DNA of 50,270 nucleotides from Tolypothrix sp. FACHB-123 (GCF_014697075.1 NZ_JACJRE010000054.1:1-50270); one strand, 5' to 3'; shown: positions 36,514-46,147, counted from the first letter of the stretch. Made by a program: numbers and translations. The notes: a model not told the origin generated them from the letters alone.

Positions 36514-39500
36514 ATGATCCGAGACGCGCTAGTAGTAGGGATTAATACTTATAGCTATGAACGGCTTAATAATTTAACTGCACCAGCACAGGATGCAGAA
36601 GCAGTAGCCCAATTGCTAGAGAAGTACGGAGACTTTAAGGTAACGCGACTGCCTGCGGTTAAGGATAAGCAAAACGATACCATCTGTGTAGGTCAAAAAA
36701 GCAAAGTCACTCTAACTCAGCTACAGAAAGCAATTGTGCAATTATTTAAGCCAGAAGGTAAACCCCCAGATACTGCACTACTATATTTTTCTGGACATGG
36801 GCTGAGACAAGAACTCGGCATTACAGAAGGCTTTTTGGCAAGTAGTGATGTCAATCCAGATATGGGTAATTGGGGTGTTCGCTTACAATGGCTGCGGCGA
36901 CTCTTACAAGAAAGTGAAGTTCGGCAACAAATTATTATTCTAGATTGCTGTTATGCCGGAGAAGTGCTAAATGTTATAGAAGCAGACCCCGGAGATAGGG
37001 GTGAAGGAAGAGATAGATGTTTTATTGCGGCATCTCGTTCCTTTGAAGTCGCCTATGAAGAAATTGGCAGTAGCCATAGCGTCCTCACCGCAGCATTAAT
37101 CAAAGGATTAGAACCAAAACAAGAGCGATGGGTAACAAATTACACCTTGGTTGATTTACTTAATCAAGAATACCAAACTTTCCCCCAACGTCCAATTTTT
37201 ACTAACTCCGGTGAACCAATTAACCTCACCCGCAGGTGGACATCTGCAAAAAAAGATTCTGTTGCAATAGGACAAGCTATCTGTCCTTACAAGGGTTTAA
37301 ATTATTTTGACTGTACTGAAGAAGATGCTAGATATTTCTGTGGTCGCACAGCTTTAACAGATGAATTGTTAGAAAAGGTACGTCAGGGGAATTTTTTGGT
37401 GGTATTGGGAGCATCAGGTAGTGGTAAATCCAGTGTTGTTAGGGCGGGATTACTGTATCAGTTGCGACTGGGGCGGCGGTTATCTGGTAGTGAAAGTTGG
37501 CAGATTAAAATTTTTCAACCGGGAGAGCATCCCTTAGATTCTTTAGCACTGGCATTTTTAGATCCAGAATCATCAAATATTATTGAAAGAGCTACCCAAC
37601 TAGCCGAAGCCGAGGAATTGATAAAAAAGAGTTCCGAAGGTTTAAGACAATTAATTGCTGCTGCGGATACACAGCGAGTAATTCTAGTCATAGACCAGTT
37701 TGAAGAAGTTTTTACTTTGTGCAAGGATACCGCAGAACGGCAGCAGTTTTTTGAATCCTTGTTAGTTGCTTTGCAGCAATGTGACAATAAACTCTGCTTG
37801 GTGCTGACGATGCGGGCAGATTTTCTTGGTAAGTGTGCCGAGCAAGAGTATAGTGGACTGGCACAGCAGATTCAAGAAAATCTGGTGATAGTTACACCAA
37901 TGAAACCAGATGATTTGAGAAAAGCAATTGTCGAACCAGCCACGCAAGTACAACTGGAGATTGAGCCAGAACTAGTAGAAGAAATGTTAACAGATGTAGC
38001 AGATTCTCCTGGGTATCTACCACTTTTGCAATATACGCTGACACAATTGTGGGAACAACGCACGGATAATTGTTTGCGGCTTAATACCTATGCCCAATTG
38101 GGTGGTGTTATGGGTACATTGCGTAAACGTGCTACCGAGGTGTATGAGACATTTACTGAAGAAGAACAGGCATCAATACGGCATATTTTTCTTGCGCTGA
38201 CGCAATTAGGAGAAGGTACGGAAGATACCCGCAGACGGGTTTTAAAGCAGGATTTAGTAAATCAGTGTTTTTCTGAAGAGCTTATTGATAAAGTAGTTCA
38301 GGAATTGGCGAATAAACAGCTAGTTGTTACCAGTGAAATGGTAATTAAAGGAGAAGCATTTGAGCAAGTAGCGGTTGTGGATGTTGCCCATGAAGCACTG
38401 ATTCGCCACTGGACACTGTTACGCAAGTGGATTAATGAAAATCGGGATAATCTCCGACAAAAGCGCAAATTTGAATCATTAGCAGAAGACTGGAGAACTA
38501 GTGGAAAGTCGAAGGATTATTTGCTCCAAGGAAAATTGTTGAAAGATGCATTTAATTGGCAAAAGCAAAATATTGCCAATCAAATGCTTTCTAATTTGGC
38601 TGAAGAGTTTATTAAAACTAGTATCAAACAACGACGGCAAAACCGTTTTAAATTTATTGGCTTTAGTTTAATTATGCCTGTGAGTTTAGCAGCATTTTTG
38701 GGCATTTTTAGTGTAAACCTGCTAACAACAAGAGAACTTCGCCAAACTTTAGAAAAATCTCAGGGTTCAGCAAGAGTTCAAGCACTTCAAGAATTGGTCA
38801 AAAGAGGCGCTAGTTTAAATGGAATAACACTACTTCGACGTAACGACCTTAGTAGTGCTGACCTCAGTAATGCCAAGCTTAGTGGTGCTGACTTAAGCAG
38901 CAGTATACTTATTAATACTAAACTTCGTTACGCCAACCTTAATGGCGCTATTCTTAGTGGTGCTGACTTTAGTGGTGCCGATCTTAGGGGTGCTGACTTT
39001 AGTGGTGCTATCTTAAGTAATGTCAAACTCTACGAGAGCATCCTTGGTGAAGCTAATCTCAAAGGAGCCAAAATCAGTAATGATGACATAAATAATGCTT
39101 TCCTGTGCAATACCATCATGCCAGATGGAAATGTATCTAACCGCAACTGTGCAAAAATAGATACGAATTCCACATCTGGAAATGCAGATATTGGCTTACC
39201 AAAAGCAGGAACTATTCCTCAATATCCAGAGGAAGTAAAAGTTAAAGCAAATCAGCCAGTTTCTTTAGAACAGGCAATAGAATTAGCACAACGTAATAAT
39301 AAGGGTTCATTTGCAGAAAGTCGTCTCCAAGCTACACTCGAATATTATGATTTACAAGAAGCTTATGAACTAATACGTATTGCCCGATCTGGTGTAACAA
39401 ATGCCCAGGCCAGTTTAAGAGATATGGAAACATTAGAGCGGACTAGATTATCTATAATCCAGGATGCTGAAATTTTCAAGCTTTCTCGTGCTAAAACTTG

Positions 39501-40167
39501 TTCAGAATATAATAAGAATAAGGAAAAATTTGAAGCTTTTGGGGATATTTCCTCAATAGTGAGATGCACGGGTAAGGAAGCTGATATTATTCAACAACTT
39601 GCTCGAACAGGGGCAATGGGTCGAAATAACGTACTGCGTTCTCAAGTTAATTTAGCAAATTTACAACAAGAACTTACTACTGCTTTATCACAAGAAATAC
39701 TTTCGCGTCGCCGATTAGCAAATCGCTTAGGATTTCCACAATCAGTAATTGTTTCTGCGGCTGATCCACTCAGATTAGCTGGCTTATGGACTTTCACTTT
39801 AGAACAAAGTATTATTTTAGCTTTACAGAACAGAAGCAAAGAAAAAGAACCTAATCAGATAAGTTTAGAAGTACAAACAGCTTATTCAGCAATGCAATCT
39901 AATTTAGAAAATATTCTAACCGCTAATCTCGCTCTTGAACAAGCTCGGGAGCTTCTTCGTCTAGACCGCTTGAGATTTCAAGCTTTATTTGGCTCTCAAG
40001 CAGATGTGATTCAATCTGAAAGTCTGCTAACAATAGCCGAAAAGAATCGAGTTCGAGCAATTATTGATTATAACCGTGCTTTTGCTCGGTTAATACGAGT
40101 AGTTTCTTCGGATAATGGGAATTTATCAAATAGTTCAAGTGGAGTAAATACACCACCAAAGAACTAA
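36514..40167 (+). CDS. Caspase - nSTAND1 NTPase - TM - pentapeptide - TolC-like fusion, 1217 aa
   Basis: Residues 1-240 are a caspase-like C14 peptidase with H95 in YFSGHG and the nucleophile C146 in IILDCCYAGE. PYKGLNYFDCTEEDARYFCGR introduces a novel STAND 1 NTPase with Walker A LGASGSGKSS (298-307), Walker B VILVIDQFEEVF near 395 and a winged-helix region to about 690. A single membrane segment (FIGFSLIMPVSLAAFLGIFSV) lies near 714-736. About ten pentapeptide repeats (A-D/N-L-S/x-x) follow at 770-870. The last 300 residues (910-1200) resemble the helical hairpins of TolC outer-membrane efflux proteins (SLEQAIELAQRNN; NVLRSQVNLANLQQELTTA; ALEQARELLRLDRLRFQALFGSQADVIQSES). Caspase-STAND proteins are predicted suicide effectors triggered by infection; the TolC-like tail is unexpected. 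Confidence 0.82.
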   Translation: MIRDALVVGINTYSYERLNNLTAPAQDAEAVAQLLEKYGDFKVTRLPAVKDKQNDTICVGQKSKVTLTQLQKAIVQLFKPEGKPPDTALLYFSGHGLRQELGITEGFLASSDVNPDMGNWGVRLQWLRRLLQESEVRQQIIILDCCYAGEVLNVIEADPGDRGEGRDRCFIAASRSFEVAYEEIGSSHSVLTAALIKGLEPKQERWVTNYTLVDLLNQEYQTFPQRPIFTNSGEPINLTRRWTSAKKDSVAIGQAICPYKGLNYFDCTEEDARYFCGRTALTDELLEKVRQGNFLVVLGASGSGKSSVVRAGLLYQLRLGRRLSGSESWQIKIFQPGEHPLDSLALAFLDPESSNIIERATQLAEAEELIKKSSEGLRQLIAAADTQRVILVIDQFEEVFTLCKDTAERQQFFESLLVALQQCDNKLCLVLTMRADFLGKCAEQEYSGLAQQIQENLVIVTPMKPDDLRKAIVEPATQVQLEIEPELVEEMLTDVADSPGYLPLLQYTLTQLWEQRTDNCLRLNTYAQLGGVMGTLRKRATEVYETFTEEEQASIRHIFLALTQLGEGTEDTRRRVLKQDLVNQCFSEELIDKVVQELANKQLVVTSEMVIKGEAFEQVAVVDVAHEALIRHWTLLRKWINENRDNLRQKRKFESLAEDWRTSGKSKDYLLQGKLLKDAFNWQKQNIANQMLSNLAEEFIKTSIKQRRQNRFKFIGFSLIMPVSLAAFLGIFSVNLLTTRELRQTLEKSQGSARVQALQELVKRGASLNGITLLRRNDLSSADLSNAKLSGADLSSSILINTKLRYANLNGAILSGADFSGADLRGADFSGAILSNVKLYESILGEANLKGAKISNDDINNAFLCNTIMPDGNVSNRNCAKIDTNSTSGNADIGLPKAGTIPQYPEEVKVKANQPVSLEQAIELAQRNNKGSFAESRLQATLEYYDLQEAYELIRIARSGVTNAQASLRDMETLERTRLSIIQDAEIFKLSRAKTCSEYNKNKEKFEAFGDISSIVRCTGKEADIIQQLARTGAMGRNNVLRSQVNLANLQQELTTALSQEILSRRRLANRLGFPQSVIVSAADPLRLAGLWTFTLEQSIILALQNRSKEKEPNQISLEVQTAYSAMQSNLENILTANLALEQARELLRLDRLRFQALFGSQADVIQSESLLTIAEKNRVRAIIDYNRAFARLIRVVSSDNGNLSNSSSGVNTPPKN

Positions 40168-40286
40168 AACTTTTGGCGTTGCTGAATGAAAGGATGAAAA
40201 TTTAAAATTTGATTTCTCAAACTCTTACTCTCTGTGCCTCTGCGTGAGACAAAAATCATCCCATCAATAAGCAACGCCAAACTTTT
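40167..40286. mobile_element. MITE of 104 bp with 8-bp target duplication
   Basis: The element spans 40175-40278. Its ends are inverted: GGCGTTGCT is perfect over 9 bases and matches extend to about 19 of 23 (through GGATGA). It is flanked by AAACTTTT at 40167-40174 and again at 40279-40286, a clean 8-bp target-site duplication. The interior has no coding capacity, so it would move only with a transposase supplied from elsewhere. The left duplication overlaps the last base of the caspase-fusion stop codon. The rest of the gap up to 40515 contains no gene. Confidence 0.85.
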
Positions 40287-40515
40287 ATAGGTATGGTTTG
40301 TATTCTAAATTCCGTAATCAAAGTAAAAAAAACTTACAGATCCAGTTTTGACTTATAAGTAATACGCCAGTCAACAAAAGGGCTATTACGTGTAATTGAT
40401 AGCTCAAACTCTTCTCACTCATTCATCTCCCTGACGCGATCGCCGCATTGAAAGCAGATCATCAACTCCTTCGCGTAATTTTCTGTACGATTGCTAATTC
40501 AGCCCCTATTTCATT

Positions 40516-42897
40516 TCACTCTATCTGATTACTTTTACTATCGTCCCTGGCTCGTTGTACCTTCTCAACTTGCTTGGGCGCTTCTATTTCTCTAAAGAGT
40601 CGAATTGCTTTATCAAAATTTTCCTTACTTTTTTCTAATTCTTCCATCTTTTGATAAGTCAATCCCAATTGATAGTAAGCTTCAGCAAGGTCACATTTAG
40701 CACCTATTTTATCCAGCAGTTCTATCGCTTTTGAATGATAAGAAAACGCTGTTTCAAATTCTTGCTGTTCTCGATGAAGTTCTGCTAGACCAGTTAAAGC
40801 CCTAGCTTTAATTTGACTATAGTGGTTGTCATCAGCAAAGGTCACAGCTTGATTGTACATTAGAAAAGCTTTTTGGATATCTCCTAAATTTTTATAAGTT
40901 AATCCTAGAAATATATATCTATGTCCTATAGCCCATTCATTTAATTCATCCAAGTCATTTTTTGATAAGTTATAACTTTTATTCGCAAAATCTTGTGCTT
41001 TTTCTTGAAACGATATAGTGGAATATATAAAAGCCAAAGCATAATATGCTTCTATTTGAAAATTATAATAATATTTTTGCTGACAAATTTCTAAAAGCTT
41101 TAAAAAAAATTCTTCTGCTTCGTCCATTTCTAATAAATCTATTTTACAAATACCACTGCCTACTAATAAACTCCTATATAACCTGTTTAATATTAAGACA
41201 TCCTGGCTATTAGTGTTTGTATGTAAACATTCAACTACTAAATTTTCTGCATTTTTATATTCCTTAAAGCTTTCAGAAAGATTACCAGCAAACCAATAGC
41301 CTTGAGCAAGACTCATGTGAATGCTTACCAAACTTATTCCACGTAAAACATTACCTATTATTTGAGTTCCTGCTAATATTATTTTCTGCGATAAGCCTAA
41401 TCTACGAAGTGAAGTACTTAGAGTTTCTCCACCTCCTAAATTATGCCATTTCCATTTTGATTGCCTTGTATGTACAATTACACTACATGCCGCTTCAAAA
41501 TCATAAATCGCTAAATAATGATAGTAAGCTTCAAAAGCTTGTAATGCTTCTTTTATAATGACAATCTTGTTAATACTCTCTGTCCAAAATTCTGCGGCTT
41601 TACGGTTTGCTGTCTCCCAATCTTCACTCGCCCTCAGCCTACTTATTGCTTCTTCCCTAATCACTGGATGCAACCAGTATTCACCATTTTGCAACTCTAC
41701 TAAAGAGCGATCCCGCAAAGAATTAACTACCCGCCGATGTTGTGGCTCTGGCACATCCCATAGCAAAGAAAAAAGACCATTAATAGGAACTGTTGCAATA
41801 TCTTGATAACGATAACATCCTAAACGACAGAGGAGTTTAAAAGCTGGAGAGTGTTGTTGTGACAAACGATTAAGCTGACTGGTGACTAAATCCCTCAAAT
41901 CAGCTTCAACTAATAAATCTCCCTGATTCATTTGCCAATACTGCTCTACATTGCCTATATAATCCACTTCAATAGCACCAGCAATAATTTCCATTGCTTT
42001 AGCATTTCCTCCGTAGGCATTATGCATAGCACTCAAGGCTGGAGAATTTGTTTGAATACTGCGGCTGTTAAAATATTGTTGCCATGCATTAACAGGCAAA
42101 CCTTCCAGAAGATAATACCAAACAGAAACATCAGATTCATGTAGGCGATCGCGACTAGTAATCAAAGTCAATGACTGCAAACTTGGATCAGCTAAAACTC
42201 GCAATAACTCTACATAGAGGCGGTGAGGCTTAATAAACTTACCATTTTCATCGAGTGTGGGTTCAAGATTATCAATTAAAACTCCAATTCTTTCAGCCTG
42301 AAGTTTCTGTCGCAAGCGTTCAAGTGATACACCAAACTCCCGCCCTGGTTCTTCATTAAGTTGCCGTAGCCGTTCCTCAAGTAAACTTTCAACTGGAGTA
42401 ATGTTTCCGGTTTCTTTGGCAATAGGAAATTCTATATAAGAGCCAAATTTTTGCTTGAGATAATTTCTAGCTAAAGTTGTCTTACCTACACCACCTTTTG
42501 CGTGAATTAAGATGACTTTTTCACCTTGGCTGTCGAGGTTGTTGAGATATGTGATCGCTTCTTCACGCCCAACAAAATTTTTATCTAGTATGCTCTTTTG
42601 AGTTATCGGTTCTAATGTTGCGGTTTCTATAGGAGTTTTACCACCTACCAATTCTGGCTTGTACTGCTGAAAAAGAGCCATCAAATCAGCACGTTTTGAA
42701 CGGCGTTCGTCGGGAAACTCATTTTCCAAACCAAACTCCTCGCAGATGACTTTGATGTGTTGTCTGACCGTTGCTTGAGAAATGTTTAGAGACTGGGCTA
42801 TCACTTCATCTGTCTGTCCAGCCAAAAACTTGAGCAATACTTCCCGTCGCCTGTGTGTTAACTCGTTAAATGCTTTGTCGAACTGTCCTTTACTCAT
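40516..42897 (-). CDS. HTH - NB-ARC - TPR STAND protein, 793 aa
   Basis: Residues 1-60 form a LuxR/vMAP-type HTH (FDKAFNELTHRRREVLLKFLAG..VIAQSLNISQATVRQHIKVICEEFGL). The NB-ARC NTPase has Walker A IHAKGGVGKTTLARNYL near 131, Walker B IGVLIDNLEPTL near 205 and LTLITSRDRL (sensor 1) near 245. A winged-helix (LLCRLGCYRYQDIATVPINGLF) and helical region follow. The C-terminal roughly 300 residues are tetratricopeptide repeats (e.g. YYALAFIYSTISFQEKAQDFANKSYNL, ALTGLAELHREQQEFETAFSYHSKAIELLDKIG). STAND proteins of this kind sense a ligand through the repeats and oligomerise on ATP binding. The HTH could serve in transcription or in effector recruitment. The neighbouring small membrane proteins are possible partners. 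Confidence 0.85.
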   Translation of the reverse strand: MSKGQFDKAFNELTHRRREVLLKFLAGQTDEVIAQSLNISQATVRQHIKVICEEFGLENEFPDERRSKRADLMALFQQYKPELVGGKTPIETATLEPITQKSILDKNFVGREEAITYLNNLDSQGEKVILIHAKGGVGKTTLARNYLKQKFGSYIEFPIAKETGNITPVESLLEERLRQLNEEPGREFGVSLERLRQKLQAERIGVLIDNLEPTLDENGKFIKPHRLYVELLRVLADPSLQSLTLITSRDRLHESDVSVWYYLLEGLPVNAWQQYFNSRSIQTNSPALSAMHNAYGGNAKAMEIIAGAIEVDYIGNVEQYWQMNQGDLLVEADLRDLVTSQLNRLSQQHSPAFKLLCRLGCYRYQDIATVPINGLFSLLWDVPEPQHRRVVNSLRDRSLVELQNGEYWLHPVIREEAISRLRASEDWETANRKAAEFWTESINKIVIIKEALQAFEAYYHYLAIYDFEAACSVIVHTRQSKWKWHNLGGGETLSTSLRRLGLSQKIILAGTQIIGNVLRGISLVSIHMSLAQGYWFAGNLSESFKEYKNAENLVVECLHTNTNSQDVLILNRLYRSLLVGSGICKIDLLEMDEAEEFFLKLLEICQQKYYYNFQIEAYYALAFIYSTISFQEKAQDFANKSYNLSKNDLDELNEWAIGHRYIFLGLTYKNLGDIQKAFLMYNQAVTFADDNHYSQIKARALTGLAELHREQQEFETAFSYHSKAIELLDKIGAKCDLAEAYYQLGLTYQKMEELEKSKENFDKAIRLFREIEAPKQVEKVQRARDDSKSNQIE

Positions 42898-43093
42898 ATT
42901 CTGATGCTAATTGCCAGTAGCTTCACAAGCGTTTAGTGAACTTGTTTATTAAGACTCACAGCTTTGTGCAGTCGGTGTTTATTCAACCAGTGCAACTATG
43001 AAATTACGCCGATATCGGTTTAACAAAGCAACAACTAAACAACAAACCACTAATTTGCTCAAAATTATCTCAAACACTAAGAGGCAAAAAGTA

Positions 43094-43249
43094 ATGAGTA
43101 GTTTCGAGAAGATTTCCGCCATCATAGCCGTCCTCGGGTTGAGCATCCAGTTTTCCGGGTTATGTATTCAGTTTACTAGGTCTTTCGAGCCACCGAAGTT
43201 AAATAAAATACAAGCACCAGTAGTTCAAACATCTTCTGAAACTAAATAA
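43094..43249 (+). CDS. Small single-pass membrane protein, 51 aa
   Basis: The ATG at 43094 is preceded by GAGG about ten bases upstream; an upstream ATG at 42998 in frame lacks one. The product has a short N-terminus, one hydrophobic helix (ISAIIAVLGLSIQFSGLCIQF) and a Lys/Gln-rich tail. I do not recognise a family. It is divergent from the NB-ARC gene (197 bases between starts). Confidence 0.5.
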   Translation: MSSFEKISAIIAVLGLSIQFSGLCIQFTRSFEPPKLNKIQAPVVQTSSETK

Positions 43250-43382
43250 AGCAACAGCGATCTACAGGGATTTTCAAGCGAATAGACCATACAAATGAAC
43301 TTCAAAAGCCACATTGCTGGCTGTACTCAAGTTTTGACGCTTTTCATCTCCAACATCTAACTCTTAAAAAAAGGCAGAAAGC

Positions 43383-43622
43383 ATGAATACTAATCTAAAT
43401 GATGGCTACAATCTCCTATTTAAATGGACTTGTAAAGGACTGAAATATTTTCTGCTGACTTTGTTTGGTTTTGCAATGGCATATGTCATTTCTAAAGTTT
43501 TTGGATCTGACACAATTGTTCAGATGCTTCTATCTCCAATTGTATGGGAATGGCTTCTCCGCATAGCAGTGCTTCTCTTATGTTTTTTTGCACTTGCCAT
43601 AATCTATGAGTCTACTCGTTAA
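43383..43622 (+). CDS. Small two-pass membrane protein, 79 aa
   Basis: An AGGCAG lies about five bases before the ATG. Two hydrophobic helices (LKYFLLTLFGFAMAYVISKVF and WLLRIAVLLLCFFALAIIYES) are joined by a short polar loop. No family is recognised. With the 51-aa protein it forms a pair of small membrane proteins next to a STAND NTPase, an arrangement that could mean membrane effectors. Confidence 0.6.
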   Translation: MNTNLNDGYNLLFKWTCKGLKYFLLTLFGFAMAYVISKVFGSDTIVQMLLSPIVWEWLLRIAVLLLCFFALAIIYESTR

Positions 43623-44269
43623 TTGTCTATAGAGATTTCTTAACCTATGCAATATTCGATGAGATTACCATTCCAGCCAACTCATAAACTTCAATAAATA
43701 TGTTTTGAAAAAAGTATGATTATTCAACGCTAAACTGCTTTAATCTCATTTTTACTCAGCATTATTCCCTTAATTCACTTCTTGATAATTTCTACACAGT
43801 TGCAAATTCATATAACCCTAATTACTCCAAGGTTTACTTTTAAAACTATGCTTGAAATTCATTCCAATAAATGCATAGTTAAGCCAGTGAGTCGCCCTTT
43901 TGAGTCAGCTAAATAATGGGATACAAAGTAAGATAAGCTGCCAAAAATTTGCCAAGTGTTAGTTTTATCTTTCACAAAATAAACCTTAATAAACCGCCCT
44001 AATAACATGCTAGGGCGGTTTTATTGCTCGACATAAATTCTGAGGCAAAACCTTAAATTCAGCAATTTTTACTATTAATAAAAGTCTTAGCTTCAACTAA
44101 TAAAGTTAATATATGTTTACCAGTTAAAGCTATAAACCATAGCTGTCTCTAGAACTTTGATTCATTTATCTTTGTCAAAAAACTATGCTACTTTGAGCTT
44201 AACATAAGTTCTATCTCTGGTATTACTGTGCATTCTTGGTTAATCACAAGTGCCGCAACTTTTAAATAT
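43623..44269. other. Long non-coding gap ending in a strong terminator
   Basis: No gene-like frame is visible in these 647 bases. The region is AT-rich, with imperfect inverted stretches (e.g. around 43850-43880, CTATGC/GCATAG). The only strong element is the terminator at 43991-44025. A small RNA ending at that terminator is possible, because it lies some 370 bases beyond the nearest upstream stop. Confidence 0.5.
43991..44025 (+). terminator. Rho-independent terminator
   Basis: AAACCGCCCTA (43991-44001) pairs perfectly with TAGGGCGGTTT (44011-44021) around a 9-base loop, followed by TTTATT. The A-rich side makes it potentially bidirectional. Confidence 0.85.
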
Positions 44270-44473
44270 CTATTGTGAGGATTCTTCAGAGCAAATACCT
44301 TCCTTAAATGCGGCATCGGTAATTACCCTTCGTAGCCAATCGGATTTATTCGGCAATCCTCTAATAGCTGAATCGACTTTGAGTGATACCTTGACGCAAA
44401 GTGGCTGTTTAGCTAGTGGCTCATCTCCCATTGGCTCAAAGTGTTTGAGATTGTCTAATTTGTTCTTTGTCAT
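44270..44473 (-). CDS. Small conserved cyanobacterial protein, 67 aa
   Basis: The protein starts MTKNKLDNLKHFEPMGDEPLAKQPLCVKV and contains KSDWLRRVITDAA. This looks like a short DNA-binding-type protein that I have seen repeatedly in filamentous cyanobacteria; a function has not been assigned to my knowledge. The GGTATACC repeat lies directly upstream of its start (44475-44482), so it may regulate itself. It diverges from the recombinase genes. Confidence 0.7.
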   Translation of the reverse strand: MTKNKLDNLKHFEPMGDEPLAKQPLCVKVSLKVDSAIRGLPNKSDWLRRVITDAAFKEGICSEESSQ

Positions 44474-44474
44474 T

Positions 44475-44844
44475 GGTATACCACTGATTAGCTACAAATT
44501 GAATACACACTATTATTAACCCAATTTAGCTAAAAAGCTTAGATATCAAGTACTTTCACTCGTATACCAGTGAATTAAAACAGAAAAAATTTAAATCTTG
44601 CTACAAATTGAATACAAAAAGCGAAACGCTTTCAGAAATAATCTCTAAATCTCTTGTTAAATAAGGATTATAGCAATTTTACCTGATTACGCTATGGACG
44701 GAAACGATGCTATAATGCCAAATAAAGCAGCCAGAACAGCAGCGGTATTCACTGGTATACCGTAGAGAACTTAAGTATATTTACTTATTTGTTTTCATCT
44801 GTTTTGAGATTGTGATCTGCTTGTGGCTACACTTTGAATACAAA
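44475..44844. promoter_or_regulatory. Three paired motifs (GTATACC plus GCTACA-TTGAATACA) upstream of the tandem recombinases
   Basis: Motif A (GGTATACC or CGTATACC) occurs at 44475, 44561 and 44754. Motif B occurs at 44491 (GCTACAAATTGAATACA), 44600 (GCTACAAATTGAATACAAA) and 44826 (GCTACACTTTGAATACAAA). Each A is followed by a B. ATTCACTGGTATAC also appears in opposite orientations at sites 2 and 3. The third B overlaps the possible TTG start at 44834. The gap is otherwise empty. These are likely binding or arm-type sites for the recombinases or for the 67-aa protein. Confidence 0.65.
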
Positions 44845-46147
44845 GGCTGAACCCTTGAAAAATCGTACTTCTAGCAAAAATCATTCTGCTTCATGGACTG
44901 TAGGTAAAGCTCAAATTCAATCAAACGGTGGGTATCTACGTATTGCTCTCCCTAAGCATCTCTACCCAAGTAAGCGCAAGTATCTAAGTTTGGGATTAGC
45001 TGATACGCCAGAAAACCGAACTAGAGCAGAAGTAAAACTGCGAGAGATTCAACAAGATATTGACTACAAAGAATTTGATACCTCTTTAGAGAAATACCGT
45101 CCTGGTCATCAGAATAAAGTCGAGACTCCAAATACTCAGAGTAAGGAACTCTTTGAACAACTGACCCTGAGGCAAATGTTAGAAGATTTTGAAACTAGAT
45201 ATTTTCGGACACGTAAAAAAACTAGACAATCGCAGCGTACATTTAACCACCATCAAGAAGTGGTCATTAGAGCGTTTAAGTTTGAAAAAAATTTAGACTT
45301 TTACTTATCCAAAAAATCTATTGATAAAGCGATAGAGTTAACAGACGCTGGTACTCATTTAAGAAAAGACATAGTAGCTTCTTTAAGAGTTTTCCTCAAG
45401 TGTTTTAAATTTGATTATCAATTTGAATCAGGTATAGCAAAGGGTTACGAACCACAAGAGAGAAAATTGCCAACAGATGCAGAAATTGAAGAGGGTTGGC
45501 ATAAAATTCAAGTAGAAAATTTTTCTCATTCAAGACATAGAGGTAATGCAGAGTCTTGGGGTTGGATAATGGCAGTGATTGCTACCTACGGTTTAAGACC
45601 TCACGAAGTATTAGCAATAAATTATGAAAAATCTTTTCACCCTCCACATTACTGTTTATATATTGATGAGAAATTAACTGAAGGAACCAAGACTGGTTCA
45701 AGAGTTGCTTATCCACTGCCATTAGAATGGGTAGATATTTTCGACATTGCTAATCCTAAAACTAGCTATTTGGAAAAAAAGAAAGATTTTTTCTTGGCGC
45801 AATTAAATAAATTGTCAGAGCGCTTAGCGGAGAGAATGAGGTTTAAAAATGTAGGTTTTCAACCTTATGATCTGCGGCATAGATATGCAATCCGAGGGCG
45901 CGAGCTTGGATATCAGATAGATAATTTAGCGAAATGGATGGGGCATAGTCTCAAAGAACATACACAAACCTATCAAAAATATTGGGATGATGATTCACAT
46001 GTCATAGTTTATGAAAAAGGTCTGCATGGTATGCAGAAATCAGAAACAATTCAGAATCAAAATCGCTCCTATAGGGAATTAGAAGCTTTGTTAGAAAAAG
46101 CCAAGCTCCGCATTGCGGAACTAGAAGCTGAGTTGCTCAATTATTGA
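44834..46147 (+). CDS. Tyrosine recombinase, 437 aa, first of two tandem paralogues
   Basis: The start is uncertain. TTG at 44834 is within the upstream repeat; TTG at 44855 aligns with the ATG of the paralogue. The N-terminus (KAQIQSNGGYLRIALPKHLYPSKRKYLSLGL) resembles the arm-type-site-binding domain of phage-like integrases. The catalytic residues are R in YGLRPHE, HxxR in YDLRHRYAIR, H in MGHSLKEH and the nucleophile Y in TQTYQKYW. A carboxyl coiled coil (ELEALLEKAKLRIAELEAEL) may mediate pairing with the sister protein. Presumed role: site-specific recombination or integration of the plasmid. Confidence 0.85.
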   Translation: MNTKAEPLKNRTSSKNHSASWTVGKAQIQSNGGYLRIALPKHLYPSKRKYLSLGLADTPENRTRAEVKLREIQQDIDYKEFDTSLEKYRPGHQNKVETPNTQSKELFEQLTLRQMLEDFETRYFRTRKKTRQSQRTFNHHQEVVIRAFKFEKNLDFYLSKKSIDKAIELTDAGTHLRKDIVASLRVFLKCFKFDYQFESGIAKGYEPQERKLPTDAEIEEGWHKIQVENFSHSRHRGNAESWGWIMAVIATYGLRPHEVLAINYEKSFHPPHYCLYIDEKLTEGTKTGSRVAYPLPLEWVDIFDIANPKTSYLEKKKDFFLAQLNKLSERLAERMRFKNVGFQPYDLRHRYAIRGRELGYQIDNLAKWMGHSLKEHTQTYQKYWDDDSHVIVYEKGLHGMQKSETIQNQNRSYRELEALLEKAKLRIAELEAELLNY

